Of a DNA stretch of 59,546 bases, positions 35,325 to 43,381 are shown piece after piece (the stretch's first letter is position 1; every line of letters begins with the position of its first letter). The DNA comes from CAYWMD01 sp964458575 (GTDB taxonomy: Bacteria; Verrucomicrobiota; Verrucomicrobiia; Limisphaerales; JADLHS01). The stretch covers positions 1 through 59,546 of the forward strand of contig CAYWMD010000041.1 in assembly GCA_964458575.1 (NCBI GenBank), given 5' to 3'. The notes beneath the pieces are model-generated. The model did not search any database. It was not told the origin of the DNA and saw only the letters and a program-made list of their open reading frames with translations. The position numbers and the translations under genes are program-made.

Positions 35325-36449
35325 TCACCGCCCGACCTTCGGTTTGTCCTGGGTGACCGCGGAAGTTTGGGCCGCCCCTTCGACCATCAACGTCTGCCCC
35401 GTCCGGATCCCCGCCGGTGCCAGCACCACCGTTTCTCCCCGGCTCAACCCCGACACAATTTCTATCCAATCTGCCTCGCGCCGGCCGGTCTCGACCGTTT
35501 TCTCGGCCGCGCGGCCAGCTTGAATCACGATGACTTTTTCCAGGCCGGCAAAAGTGGTGAGCGCGCCGGCCGGAACGCTGAGACCCTGGTCATGCTCGTC
35601 CACAACAATTTGTGCGCGGGCGAACAAGCCCACCCGCAACCCGCCGTTGTTCAGCACGTCGGCCTCCACCTGCAACATGCGATCGGCTTCGCGGATGGCC
35701 GGCGAAATTCGCGCAATCGTGCCCGTGTAAAGATTCGTGTCCCCCTCGACGGTGACGCGCACCGGCTGGCCCAAACGCACCACGGTCGCCTCGCGCTCCG
35801 GTACATCCAAACGCAACCGCAGCGGGTCGGTCTTGACCAGCTTGATGATCGGCGCACCCACGGCGACGTAATCCCCGCCGGTCGCGATGCGCTGGGCGAC
35901 GGCACCATCAAACGGGGCCTTCACGCGGGAACGTTCCAGGTTGAGCTTCGCGATGGCGTCGGCCGCTTCGGCGGCTTTCACGTCGGCGCGGCGCTGGCGA
36001 TCCTCGGCGATGGCCGCGTCCAGTTCGCTGGCGGAACTGATTTTGTCCTTTTGCAAATCCTGGACGCGCTTGAGGTTTTGGGCGGCGTTGGCGGCGCTGG
36101 CGTTGGCGCGAGCCACGTTGGCAGCGGACTGGCGGACGAGCGCCTCGTAGGCGGTAATGTCAATCAACGCCAGCACCTGGCCGGCCTTGACGTGGTCGCC
36201 GAAGTCCACCTGGCTCTCCTCAATTTTGCCCGCGACTTCGGCGGCGACGGTGGCTTCGTCCCGCGCGGACAGCGTGCCCACGACGTGCAACACGCGTTCC
36301 ATGGGCCGCAACTCCGCTCGCGCGACGCGCACCTGACGCGGCGCGGCATCGGTGCGGGCGGGTTTAACCTTGTCCGCCTTGCCGCACGAAACGAGCAACA
36401 ACGGAAGCAGCGCTCCCAGCCAACCGAGATGATGCAAGCCAAACTTCAT
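35325..36449 (-). CDS. RND periplasmic adaptor (membrane fusion) lipoprotein
   Basis: 374 residues. Lipobox LLLVSC at about residue 22. Then the lipoyl/barrel-sandwich half (GTLSARDEATVAAEVAGKI, VDFGDHVKAGQVLALID), an alpha-helical hairpin (residues ~100-180, rich in Ala), the second lipoyl half (VKAPFDGAVAQRIATGGDYV) and a beta-barrel. It bridges the permease to an outer-membrane channel. Upstream of the permease by 105 bp in the same orientation; divergent from larA. Confidence 0.93.
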   Translation of the reverse strand: MKFGLHHLGWLGALLPLLLVSCGKADKVKPARTDAAPRQVRVARAELRPMERVLHVVGTLSARDEATVAAEVAGKIEESQVDFGDHVKAGQVLALIDITAYEALVRQSAANVARANASAANAAQNLKRVQDLQKDKISSASELDAAIAEDRQRRADVKAAEAADAIAKLNLERSRVKAPFDGAVAQRIATGGDYVAVGAPIIKLVKTDPLRLRLDVPEREATVVRLGQPVRVTVEGDTNLYTGTIARISPAIREADRMLQVEADVLNNGGLRVGLFARAQIVVDEHDQGLSVPAGALTTFAGLEKVIVIQAGRAAEKTVETGRREADWIEIVSGLSRGETVVLAPAGIRTGQTLMVEGAAQTSAVTQDKPKVGR

Positions 36450-36636
36450 GGTGACAAATTAACCAAACCCACCGCCGCTGGCGACGGAAACCGCAAACAG
36501 GTGTTTCGACGTGAGAAGTCAGTGGTAAATTCGGTGGGTTGTTTAACAGGCCACCTCAGGAAACAAGGCAACGCAAGTTTGGCGGCTGGCGCACTCAGAT
36601 GCCGGCATTTAGTATTGGCACGGCGGATTTCACGAT
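36450..36636. other. Divergent intergenic region (RND adaptor / larA)
   Basis: No gene. An imperfect inverted repeat joins AACCAAACCCACCG (about 36462) to CGGTGGGTTGTTTAA (about 36531). It is between two divergent starts, so it may be an operator or another palindromic repeat. Confidence 0.4.
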
Positions 36637-37899
36637 ATGAAAGTCAACCTCGCCTACGGCCAGGGCCATTTGCCCGTCGAACTGCCCGACGGGGCGACGA
36701 CGGTCATTGAACCGGCGCATCGGCCCGGGCTGGCGGATGAACGCGCGGCGGTCATTCACGCGCTGGAACATCCGATTGCCGCCCGGCCTTTGCGCGAGAC
36801 GATCCGGCCCGGCGACCACATCTGCATTTCCTTCACCGACCTGACCCGGCCCACGCCAAACGACCGTTTGATTCCCTGGCTGCTCGGGCATTTGTCCCAC
36901 GTGCCACGCGAGAATATCACGCTGTTGAACCAGACCGGCACGCACCGGCCCAACACGCGCGAGGAACTGGAGCGGATGCTCACGCCGGAGGTCGTCCGCG
37001 ATTACCGCGTGCTGAATCACGAGCCGGAGAATCCCGGCGCGCACGTCCAGTTGGGCACGCTGCGCGACGGCACGCCCGCGTTGATCAACCGCCGGGTGGT
37101 CGAGGCGGACGTGCGGATTGTCACCGGCTTCATCGAGCCGCATTTCTTCGCCGGGTTCAGCGGCGGTGTCAAAGGCATCATCCCCGGCACCGCCGCGTTG
37201 CGGAGCGTGATGAGCAATCACGGCGCGCGAAACATCGGCGACCCGAACGCGACCTTCGGCGTCACCGCGGGCAATCCTCTGTGGGAGGAACTGCGCGAGG
37301 TTGCCCTGCGCGTGGGGTCGAGCTTCCTGCTGAACGTCGCGTTGAACCAGGAGCGGCGTATCACGGCGGTGTTCGCCGGCGACTTGATTCAGGCGCATCA
37401 GGCGGGTTGCGAGTTTGTCCGCGTCTCGGCGATGCAGCCGGTGCGCGAACCGTTTGACGTGGTGGTCACGACCAACAGCGGCTATCCGCTGGATTTGAAT
37501 CTGTATCAGGGTGTCAAAGGCATGAGCGCCGCGGCGCGCATCGTGAAGCCCGGCGGCATGATCATCCTGGCGTGCGAATGTTGCGAAGGCATGCCCGCGG
37601 GCAGTTCGTTCGCCGAACTGATCCGCGATGCGAAAGGTCCGGAGGAAATCCTCGCGCGCATTGCCAGCTCGCGCGAACCGCGCCCCGACCAATGGCAGGC
37701 GCAAATTCAGGCGCTGATCCAGCGCAAAGCGCAGGTGCAGCTCTTCAGCCAATTGCCCGACGATCTGGTGCGCGCTTGCGGCTTGACGCCGTGTCACGAT
37801 GTGAGCGTCGCAGTGAAGGAACGCTTGCGTGAAATTGGATCGCAAGCCCGTGTTGCCGTGCTACCGCAAGGCCCGCTGACGATTCCTTATTTGATCTGA
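36637..37899 (+). CDS. larA: Nickel-dependent lactate racemase family protein
   Basis: 420 residues. LarA signatures are all visible: FTDLTRPTPNDR for nucleotide binding, GTHRPN (~102), EPHFFAGFSGGVKGIIPG with the Lys that is covalently linked to the nickel-pincer cofactor (~180), and SNHGARN (~194). Family members racemise or epimerise alpha-hydroxy acids. The cofactor genes larB, larC and larE are not in the window. The gene stands alone between divergent and convergent minus-strand operons; no clear terminator follows. Confidence 0.93.
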   Translation: MKVNLAYGQGHLPVELPDGATTVIEPAHRPGLADERAAVIHALEHPIAARPLRETIRPGDHICISFTDLTRPTPNDRLIPWLLGHLSHVPRENITLLNQTGTHRPNTREELERMLTPEVVRDYRVLNHEPENPGAHVQLGTLRDGTPALINRRVVEADVRIVTGFIEPHFFAGFSGGVKGIIPGTAALRSVMSNHGARNIGDPNATFGVTAGNPLWEELREVALRVGSSFLLNVALNQERRITAVFAGDLIQAHQAGCEFVRVSAMQPVREPFDVVVTTNSGYPLDLNLYQGVKGMSAAARIVKPGGMIILACECCEGMPAGSSFAELIRDAKGPEEILARIASSREPRPDQWQAQIQALIQRKAQVQLFSQLPDDLVRACGLTPCHDVSVAVKERLREIGSQARVAVLPQGPLTIPYLI

Positions 37900-38000
37900 C
37901 TACAAGGCGAAACATCCGCCGTTCGTAAGGACAACCCTCCGCTTGTTGGCAAGTGCGGCCAAGATTTTGCGATACCTGGGACGCGTTGCGCTTCACGTGT

Positions 38001-38261
38001 TCAATCGCGTCCGGCTTCCAGATCGTTCCAACCACCCCAGGCGCGCGTCCAGACGTTGGTTTTCCAGCGGTAAAAAACATGCAACAAAACCCCCGCGGCG
38101 GCCACACCGCCGAGTGTCCACCAGAACCAGCGCCGGTCATGGAACAACGCGACGCCAGCCAGAATGCACAGCCACTTCACGACGCGAAACCAAACCGGTT
38201 GCGCCCGGCGGGAGAAGGCAACGCGCAATTCGCGGCGGATGGCGGCCTTGATGGCACTCAC
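38001..38261 (-). CDS. Small membrane protein at the end of the feo operon
   Basis: 86 residues from a GTG start. Basic N-terminal helix (IKAAIRRELRVAFSRRAQ), one or two membrane helices (WFRVVKWLCILAGVALF and WFWWTLGGVAAAGVLLHVFY), short charged tail. It follows the FeoB permease gene by 18 bp, so it may be an accessory like FeoC-type small proteins in position only; no sequence similarity to FeoC is seen. Confidence 0.65.
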   Translation of the reverse strand: MSAIKAAIRRELRVAFSRRAQPVWFRVVKWLCILAGVALFHDRRWFWWTLGGVAAAGVLLHVFYRWKTNVWTRAWGGWNDLEAGRD

Positions 38262-38279
38262 GGCGTTCGCTTGGTGCGC

Positions 38280-39725
38280 TCAACCGAAGAGCCGCCAGAG
38301 TTGCGCAACGAGGAATGTGACCAAGAAACCCAGACCCACCGGCAGCAGCGTCGCCAGCGCCGTCCATTTCGCGCTGCCGGTTTCTTTGTAGATCGTGTAG
38401 ATCGTCGTGCTGCATGGGTTGTGCAGCAGGCTGAAAAGCATCAGGTTCACCGCCGTCAACGTGGTCCAGCCGCCCGCGGTCAGCAGACTCTTGACCGCCG
38501 AGTCGGAGTCCAGTTCGAACATCACGCCCGCGCCCTGGCCGACGCCTTGCACGCCGGTGTTCATCACCGTGAGCATGAGGATGGTGGGAATGATGATTTC
38601 GTTGGCGGGAATGGCCACGATGTAGGCGAGCAGGATCACGCCGTTGAGACCCACGAACAAGCCCACGGGGTCCAGCCCGCCGACCAGATGTTGCGCGATA
38701 CTGACGCCGCCAATGTGGATGTTTCCGCTCAGCCAGATGACCGCACCGGCGGGCAGGGCAAACACGACCGCGCGCCACAACACAAAAATTGTGCGGTCCA
38801 TCAGCGACGTATAAAGCGTCTGCCAGATGCGCGGCGGACGATACGGTGGCAGTTCCAGGCTGAACGTGGACACTTCGCCTTTGAGCACGGTGCGCGACAA
38901 GGCCCAAGCCGTGCCGAGCGTGAACAGCACGCCCAGCGCCGCCACGCCCGTCACCGCACCCGCGGAAACCAATCCCGCCAGGTGTGCCGGCACGAGGCTG
39001 CCGATGAACAACGCCGCGATGAGGAATTGCGTGGGCCAACGGCCATTGCAGAGCGCAAAATTGTTCGTGATGATGGCGATGAGCCGTTCGCGCGGGCTGT
39101 CAATAATGCGTGTGGCGATCACGCCGGCGGCGTTGCAGCCAAAGCCCATCATCGTGGTCATGGATTGTTTGCCGTGCGCGCCGGCTTTTTTGAACAGGCG
39201 GTCCAGGTTGAACGCCACGCGCGGCAGATAGCCGAAATCTTCCAGCAGCGTGAACATCGGGAAGAAAATCGCCATCGGCGGCAACATCACACTTATCACC
39301 CAGGCCGTGGCGAGATACATGCCGTCAATCAACACGCCGCGAAGCCACCACGGGAAACCCAGGCTGGTCGCGCCTTCGCGCAAGACGGGATAAAGCTGGT
39401 CAATGAGGAGGTTCGCAATCATGGCGGACGGCACATTGGCGCCGGTGATCGTGAGCCAGAACATCAAGGCGAACAGCAGGAACATTACCGGGAATCCCCA
39501 CACGCGGCTGGTCACAATGTGGTCAATGGTGCGGTCGAGCGTGGGCCGCGCAGCCTGGCCGGGTCGCGTGACGGCGCGCGCGGCGAGGCGCGCGGCATGC
39601 CCGTAAAGCGCCTCGACAAAATGCTCGTGCAGGTCGCCGGAAATTTTCTGACGCCAACGTTGCGCGTCCCGAAGAATTTCTTCGGCAGGCGTTGCAGGTC
39701 GGAAAGTGGATGATTCAGGGTTCAT
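38280..39725 (-). CDS. feoB: FeoB permease half (split ferrous iron transporter)
   Basis: 481 residues. It lacks the GTPase domain and starts at the linker before TM1 (TLDRTIDHIVTSRVWGFPVMFLLFALMF). Two Gate motifs typical of FeoB are present (LLEDFGYLPRVAFNLDRLFKKAGAHGKQ, shortened; GFGCNAAGVIATRII and the second half NEIIIPTILML and LHNPCSTTIYTIYKETGS). Imports Fe2+ across the inner membrane. The GTPase half is the next gene upstream, 21 bp away, so the transporter is encoded as two proteins. Confidence 0.93.
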   Translation of the reverse strand: MNPESSTFRPATPAEEILRDAQRWRQKISGDLHEHFVEALYGHAARLAARAVTRPGQAARPTLDRTIDHIVTSRVWGFPVMFLLFALMFWLTITGANVPSAMIANLLIDQLYPVLREGATSLGFPWWLRGVLIDGMYLATAWVISVMLPPMAIFFPMFTLLEDFGYLPRVAFNLDRLFKKAGAHGKQSMTTMMGFGCNAAGVIATRIIDSPRERLIAIITNNFALCNGRWPTQFLIAALFIGSLVPAHLAGLVSAGAVTGVAALGVLFTLGTAWALSRTVLKGEVSTFSLELPPYRPPRIWQTLYTSLMDRTIFVLWRAVVFALPAGAVIWLSGNIHIGGVSIAQHLVGGLDPVGLFVGLNGVILLAYIVAIPANEIIIPTILMLTVMNTGVQGVGQGAGVMFELDSDSAVKSLLTAGGWTTLTAVNLMLFSLLHNPCSTTIYTIYKETGSAKWTALATLLPVGLGFLVTFLVAQLWRLFG

Positions 39726-39746
39726 GGCGGAGGCAAAGTTGTGGTT

Positions 39747-40607
39747 CTAGGCGGCGGCAGCGGGTCGTTGGAGTTCAGGCTTTAGCCTGTCCGGGCCACA
39801 AGCTGAAGCTTGAACTCCAACCAGGCTTCCCAACTTGCCTTCGCGCAGCGCGGCTGCGAGATGATCGTCGCCCGCCAACAACCGCAACGCGACCCAGCGG
39901 GCGTTGGGCAGATCGGGATAGGTGGCCTTGAGTTTGGCGAGCAGACTGGTCAAAGCGGGTTTCAGCGCGGGCGGTTCTTGTTCGAGCCGTTGAGGACGAC
40001 AAACAATCTTGCCGGTGGCCACGTCGCTGATGGCTTGGAGCAATTCGGGCAGACCTTTGCCGTAGCGGGCCGACGTGGGCACGACGGGCACGCCCAGGTC
40101 GCGCGCCAGTTGCCGTTCGTCCACCTGCAAGCCGTAGCGTTTGGCTTCGTCCATGAGATTCAGGCAAACCACGGCGCGGTCGGTGATTTCGAGCACTTGC
40201 AAGGCGAGGTTCAAGTTCCGCTCCAACCGCGTTGCGTCCACAACCACGATGGTCACATCCGGCTGGCCGAACAGGATGAAGTCGCGCGCGATTTGTTCAT
40301 CGAGACTGGTGGACAACAAAGAATACGTGCCCGGCAGGTCCACGATTTTGAATCGCTTGCTGTCGTACTCGAAACCGCCTTCCGCGCGCGTGACGGTTTT
40401 GCCCGGCCAGTTGCCGGTGTGCTGGCGCAAACCGGTAAGCGCGTTGAACACGGTGCTTTTGCCAGTGTTCGGATTGCCCGCGAGCGCGACGACGAAATCC
40501 CAGCGGTCCATGTTCACGCCGAGCTTCTTGAGGTTCGCGGCGCGGTAAACGTTGCACGAGGCGCAAGCCTCGCTGGGCGGAACGGTGCTGGTCAGTTCGG
40601 CGTTCAT
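39747..40607 (-). CDS. feoB: FeoB GTPase half (split ferrous iron transporter)
   Basis: 286 residues. Cytoplasmic G domain: G1 GNPNTGKST (~47), G2 region TGNWPGKTV, G3 DLPGTYSL, G4 NLMD, followed by the helical GDI-like domain. An N-terminal extension with CASCNVY is unusual. The last ~20 residues (LVGVQASACGPDRLKPELQ) are encoded by a palindromic repeat (39767-39822), and the protein ends right after it. The ATG overlaps the upstream regulator stop by 4 bp. Confidence 0.93.
   Translation of the reverse strand: MNAELTSTVPPSEACASCNVYRAANLKKLGVNMDRWDFVVALAGNPNTGKSTVFNALTGLRQHTGNWPGKTVTRAEGGFEYDSKRFKIVDLPGTYSLLSTSLDEQIARDFILFGQPDVTIVVVDATRLERNLNLALQVLEITDRAVVCLNLMDEAKRYGLQVDERQLARDLGVPVVPTSARYGKGLPELLQAISDVATGKIVCRPQRLEQEPPALKPALTSLLAKLKATYPDLPNARWVALRLLAGDDHLAAALREGKLGSLVGVQASACGPDRLKPELQRPAAAA
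39767..39822. repeat. GTTGGAGTTCARGCTT inverted repeat at the 3' end of the FeoB GTPase gene
   Basis: Arms 39767-39794 and 39795-39822 pair over about 26 bp with few mismatches. The element is in frame and falls at the exact point where FeoB is split into two genes. Confidence 0.8.
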
Positions 40608-41629
40608 GCGGCTTGGGATAAGGTTTTGCGGTCGGCGATCTGGATCAAACGCGCTTGCTCCTCGCGCAACGCCACCACCGATCCGCGCACCCGATACGCC
40701 ACCGGATCGTTGAGCGGGCTGGCCATTTCTACTTCAACGGTTGTGCCGGGTACGAATCCAAGATCCAGCAAGCGGCGGCGTTCGGGACCGCGGCAGGCCG
40801 CCGAGAGCGCGACGACGCGGGCCTGTTCACCGGGTTTGAGCCGCGGCAAATATTCCTCGCGAAACAAATTGGTGATCTGCCAATCCGGCTGCGGCATCAC
40901 GGCGATGTTGTTAGCCATGAGCGGTGGCAGCGTGAATTCCCTGCCATCCGCCCAGAAACGGACTTGTTGCGGCGATTTTTCAAGCACGACCGCCTTCATG
41001 CCGGCGCGCAAGCCTTCGGCGGACAGACGGCGATAGACGGATTCCGGTTCGTCCTCGATGTGCGTGATGAGCACGGGCAGGTTCGGGGCGACGGCGTTGA
41101 GCGGTTGGCCGGTGTCCGAGGGCAGTTCGCCACCGGCAGCAGGGATCGCGTCGCCGTGCGGGTCCTGAAGCGGATGCCCGAGCTGGGCGGCGAGCGCGTT
41201 GGCCTGCTGCGGCGAAAGCAGATGCTCCTTGCGCTCGGCGAGCGGATGCCAGTCGGCCTCGGCCACGCCGGTGCGTTCCGCCAGGTAACTTTCCCAGAGC
41301 CGATGCGCCCGGACGACGTGCACCGCGAGTTCGCGTCCGGTGGGTTCGAGATGCAACCGGCCCTGCTGGTGCGAGATGAGTTCGCGCGCCTCCAGTCCGG
41401 ACAAGACGTCCGCCGTGCGATTGGTGCCGACACCCAAAGCCCCGGCCACGCTTTGCAGCGTTGGTTCCTGACCGTTGGCTTCGCATTTCAAAATGTGTTT
41501 GAGGGCATCCTCCTGTTGCGACCGCGATGCCAGTTGTCGCGCACGGCGCCAACGCGCCGCCAGGCCGGCTTTGGGCCAGAGCGCGCATGTTGCCAGCAGC
41601 ACCAGGCAAATGATAATCAGTGCATTCAT
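40604..41629 (-). CDS. Membrane-anchored DtxR-type regulator fused to FeoA domains
   Basis: 341 residues. An N-terminal hydrophobic helix (MNALIIICLVLLATCALWP) precedes a DtxR winged helix (~45-100; LQSVAGALGVGTNRTADVLSGL) and the DtxR dimer/metal region (~105-160; HPLAERKEHLLSPQQANAL, HPLQDPHGDAIP). Two FeoA/SH3-like modules follow (~180-245; ~265-335, ARVVALSAACRGPERRRLLDLGFVPG). So one protein combines iron sensing, DNA binding, a membrane tether and FeoA. Overlaps both neighbours by 4 bp. Likely represses the operon when Fe2+ or Mn2+ is sufficient (inference). Confidence 0.85.
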   Translation of the reverse strand: MNALIIICLVLLATCALWPKAGLAARWRRARQLASRSQQEDALKHILKCEANGQEPTLQSVAGALGVGTNRTADVLSGLEARELISHQQGRLHLEPTGRELAVHVVRAHRLWESYLAERTGVAEADWHPLAERKEHLLSPQQANALAAQLGHPLQDPHGDAIPAAGGELPSDTGQPLNAVAPNLPVLITHIEDEPESVYRRLSAEGLRAGMKAVVLEKSPQQVRFWADGREFTLPPLMANNIAVMPQPDWQITNLFREEYLPRLKPGEQARVVALSAACRGPERRRLLDLGFVPGTTVEVEMASPLNDPVAYRVRGSVVALREEQARLIQIADRKTLSQAA

Positions 41630-42501
41630 GGCTCGCGCAGAAAGCGGTGCTCAAAAGAAAGGTAAAGGAACACGCCGTATTCAGGCGACTCGTCGGTCAA
41701 TCCGACGGGTGCGGCCACGCCGGCAACGAGTTGCGAACCGTTCTTGAAATTGAACGCTTTGCGCACGCCGGGCGAAATCAACGACACGAATTCATGCTCG
41801 AACCCGCCGCTGGATTGCTCGGTGTCGAGCCAGTAGCCGACCCATTCGAGCATGAAATGCACGTCACGCGTGGCGGCATAAATCGCGCTCGCGCCGAGGC
41901 TGTAATCCCACAAGTCCCGTCCGGTGGCGGACGCCGCGTCCGGCAGAAGCGTCGCGCCTGCGTTCAGGTGGTAGAACCATCGGTCGCCGATTGCGCCGCT
42001 GAACGGCAGATTGAGTTGATACCCCAGCGTGTCCTCACCCAAGCCACGATCTTCATCCCCGGTGGGCAGCACCAGGCTGAAGCGCGGAGCGAATGCGGCG
42101 AGCGACGTCTCGTTGTAATAGGCCTGGTAGCGATAGTTGAGCAGCACATCGCCAAAACCGTCCACGGAAGCGCCGTCGCCGTGCTCGTAAACGTAGGGGA
42201 CAGAATAACTGAACTGGTGTTTCTCGCTGAACAACGGCCATTCCTGGGTGAAACCAAAATTCCAACTGTCGAGGTCGTTTCCGCCGTCCCGGTCGTGAGT
42301 ATAGATTGTGGTCAGAATGTGCTGCACCACGCCCGCCTCCTGGTTGTAAGCCTCCTCGACGAGAAAGGAATTGTCCCGAATGCCATCCACGTTGCGCGTG
42401 GTTTCGGCGGTAGCAACAGCGCGCCCGGCCAGCGACGCGAGCAACAGTGCCGCGCCAGCCCCGCGTAAACGCCGCAAAAGAATGACGTTTTTGGTGATCA
42501 C
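41626..42501 (-). CDS. Outer-membrane beta-barrel protein of the feo operon
   Basis: 291 residues from GTG 42501; a TTG at 42543 is also in frame. Signal peptide (LRRLRGAGAALLLASLAGRAVA). The remainder shows alternating strands with aromatic girdles and ends in FEHRF-type C-terminal strand, resembling the transporter/'MetA-pathway phenol degradation' barrel family (PF13557). First gene of the feo operon and coupled by ATGA to the regulator, so a porin-like role in iron or metal uptake is likely but inferred. Confidence 0.75.
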   Translation of the reverse strand: MITKNVILLRRLRGAGAALLLASLAGRAVATAETTRNVDGIRDNSFLVEEAYNQEAGVVQHILTTIYTHDRDGGNDLDSWNFGFTQEWPLFSEKHQFSYSVPYVYEHGDGASVDGFGDVLLNYRYQAYYNETSLAAFAPRFSLVLPTGDEDRGLGEDTLGYQLNLPFSGAIGDRWFYHLNAGATLLPDAASATGRDLWDYSLGASAIYAATRDVHFMLEWVGYWLDTEQSSGGFEHEFVSLISPGVRKAFNFKNGSQLVAGVAAPVGLTDESPEYGVFLYLSFEHRFLREP

Positions 42502-42508
42502 GCTGGAC

Positions 42509-42536
42509 AAGATAACCGCGCCCAAGTTTGTGTCAA
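42509..42536 (-). promoter_or_regulatory. Predicted promoter of the feo operon
   Basis: On the minus strand, TTGACA at 42536-42531 and TATCTT at 42514-42509 with 16 bp between. The transcription start would fall near 42502, almost at the proposed GTG start, so the mRNA could be leaderless. Confidence 0.45.
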
Positions 42537-42545
42537 CGAACAAAG

Positions 42546-42559
42546 TTAGGTAAGACTAA
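42546..42559. promoter_or_regulatory. DtxR/IdeR-type iron box
   Basis: TTAGGTAAGACTAA agrees at 12 of 14 positions with the core of the DtxR/IdeR consensus TTAGGTTAGCCTAA, including both TTAG/CTAA half-sites at the same 6-bp spacing. It lies 10 bp upstream of the predicted -35 of the operon that encodes a DtxR-type protein. Confidence 0.6.
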
Positions 42560-42615
42560 TTTTTGGGCTTCGGGCAATTTGTTCCGCGCCGGGCACGGAA
42601 ACACTTTCGATTTCA

Positions 42616-43368
42616 TTAGGGTGAAACCGGGGAGCGACCTTCGTAGAACGATTCAAACCACGGTTCGGGCGGCGACTGAAAACTCACGACCTTTCCACGC
42701 CATTCAAATCGCAAGGCGCAAGCGTGAAGTCCGTGATGGGGCAGAATGAGCCGTGCGTGCTGTTCATCGGTGAGCCGGTTTTCCACCAGCGCCAGATACA
42801 GGTCCTCATCGCCGCCGTAGATTTTGTCGCCAACAATCGGGTAACCCAAGTGCGCGAGGTGGATGCGGATCTGATGTTTGCGCCCGGTACGCGGCACGAC
42901 GCGCAACAGGGTGAACAGGTTACCAGGCGCCGGCTCGGCGCCCGGCGTTCCAAGCTCACGCAAAAATCGCCGCGCGACCCAAAACTCGGTTTGCGAAGGC
43001 GCACCATCGGAACGCACGCAGTCCTTTATGGCCACGCGGCTGCGACCGTCCTTTCCTAGCGGCGCGTCAATGACCCCGTGATCTGCGGTCACATGGCCGT
43101 GGACGATGGCAAGGTATTCCTTCTCCACCGCGCGTCTTTCCCAGAGTTGGCGCAATTCACGCGCCGCGGCATCGCGCTTTGCCACGATGACCACCCCGCT
43201 GGTTTCACGATCGAGGCGGTTGACCATGTGTGGTCGGACGTCGTCCCCGAGATGGAGTCGGACCCGGCCGATCAAGCTGGATTGCGCGTCGCCCTTGGTC
43301 GGATGACAAACCAGCCCCGCGGGTTTGTTGACAACCAGCAGGTCGGCGTCTTCATGGATGATATTCAA
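42616..43368 (-). CDS. RluA-family pseudouridine synthase
   Basis: 250 residues from TTG 43368 (MNIIHEDADLLVVNKPAGLVCHP when decoded), as no in-frame ATG or GTG is nearby; GGCGG before it could serve as ribosome-binding site. Conserved motif HMVNRLDRETSGVV with the catalytic Asp, and RTGRKHQIRIHLAHLGYPIVGDKIYG, fit the RluA/RluC/RluD group that isomerises uridine in rRNA or tRNA. There is no S4 domain. It starts 13 bp after the antiporter gene. Confidence 0.9.
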   Translation of the reverse strand: MNIIHEDADLLVVNKPAGLVCHPTKGDAQSSLIGRVRLHLGDDVRPHMVNRLDRETSGVVIVAKRDAAARELRQLWERRAVEKEYLAIVHGHVTADHGVIDAPLGKDGRSRVAIKDCVRSDGAPSQTEFWVARRFLRELGTPGAEPAPGNLFTLLRVVPRTGRKHQIRIHLAHLGYPIVGDKIYGGDEDLYLALVENRLTDEQHARLILPHHGLHACALRFEWRGKVVSFQSPPEPWFESFYEGRSPVSP

Positions 43369-43381
43369 ACCGCCGGCAGGA

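Noticed and set aside
36450..36636. larBCE cofactor genes next to larA
   Set aside because: The neighbours are RND and feo genes; no cofactor-synthesis gene is in the window.
39725..39760. Split FeoB as a sequencing frameshift
   Set aside because: A stop codon, a 21-bp gap and a separate ATG lie between the halves, and the C-terminus of the first is repeat-derived, so a single base error would not join them.
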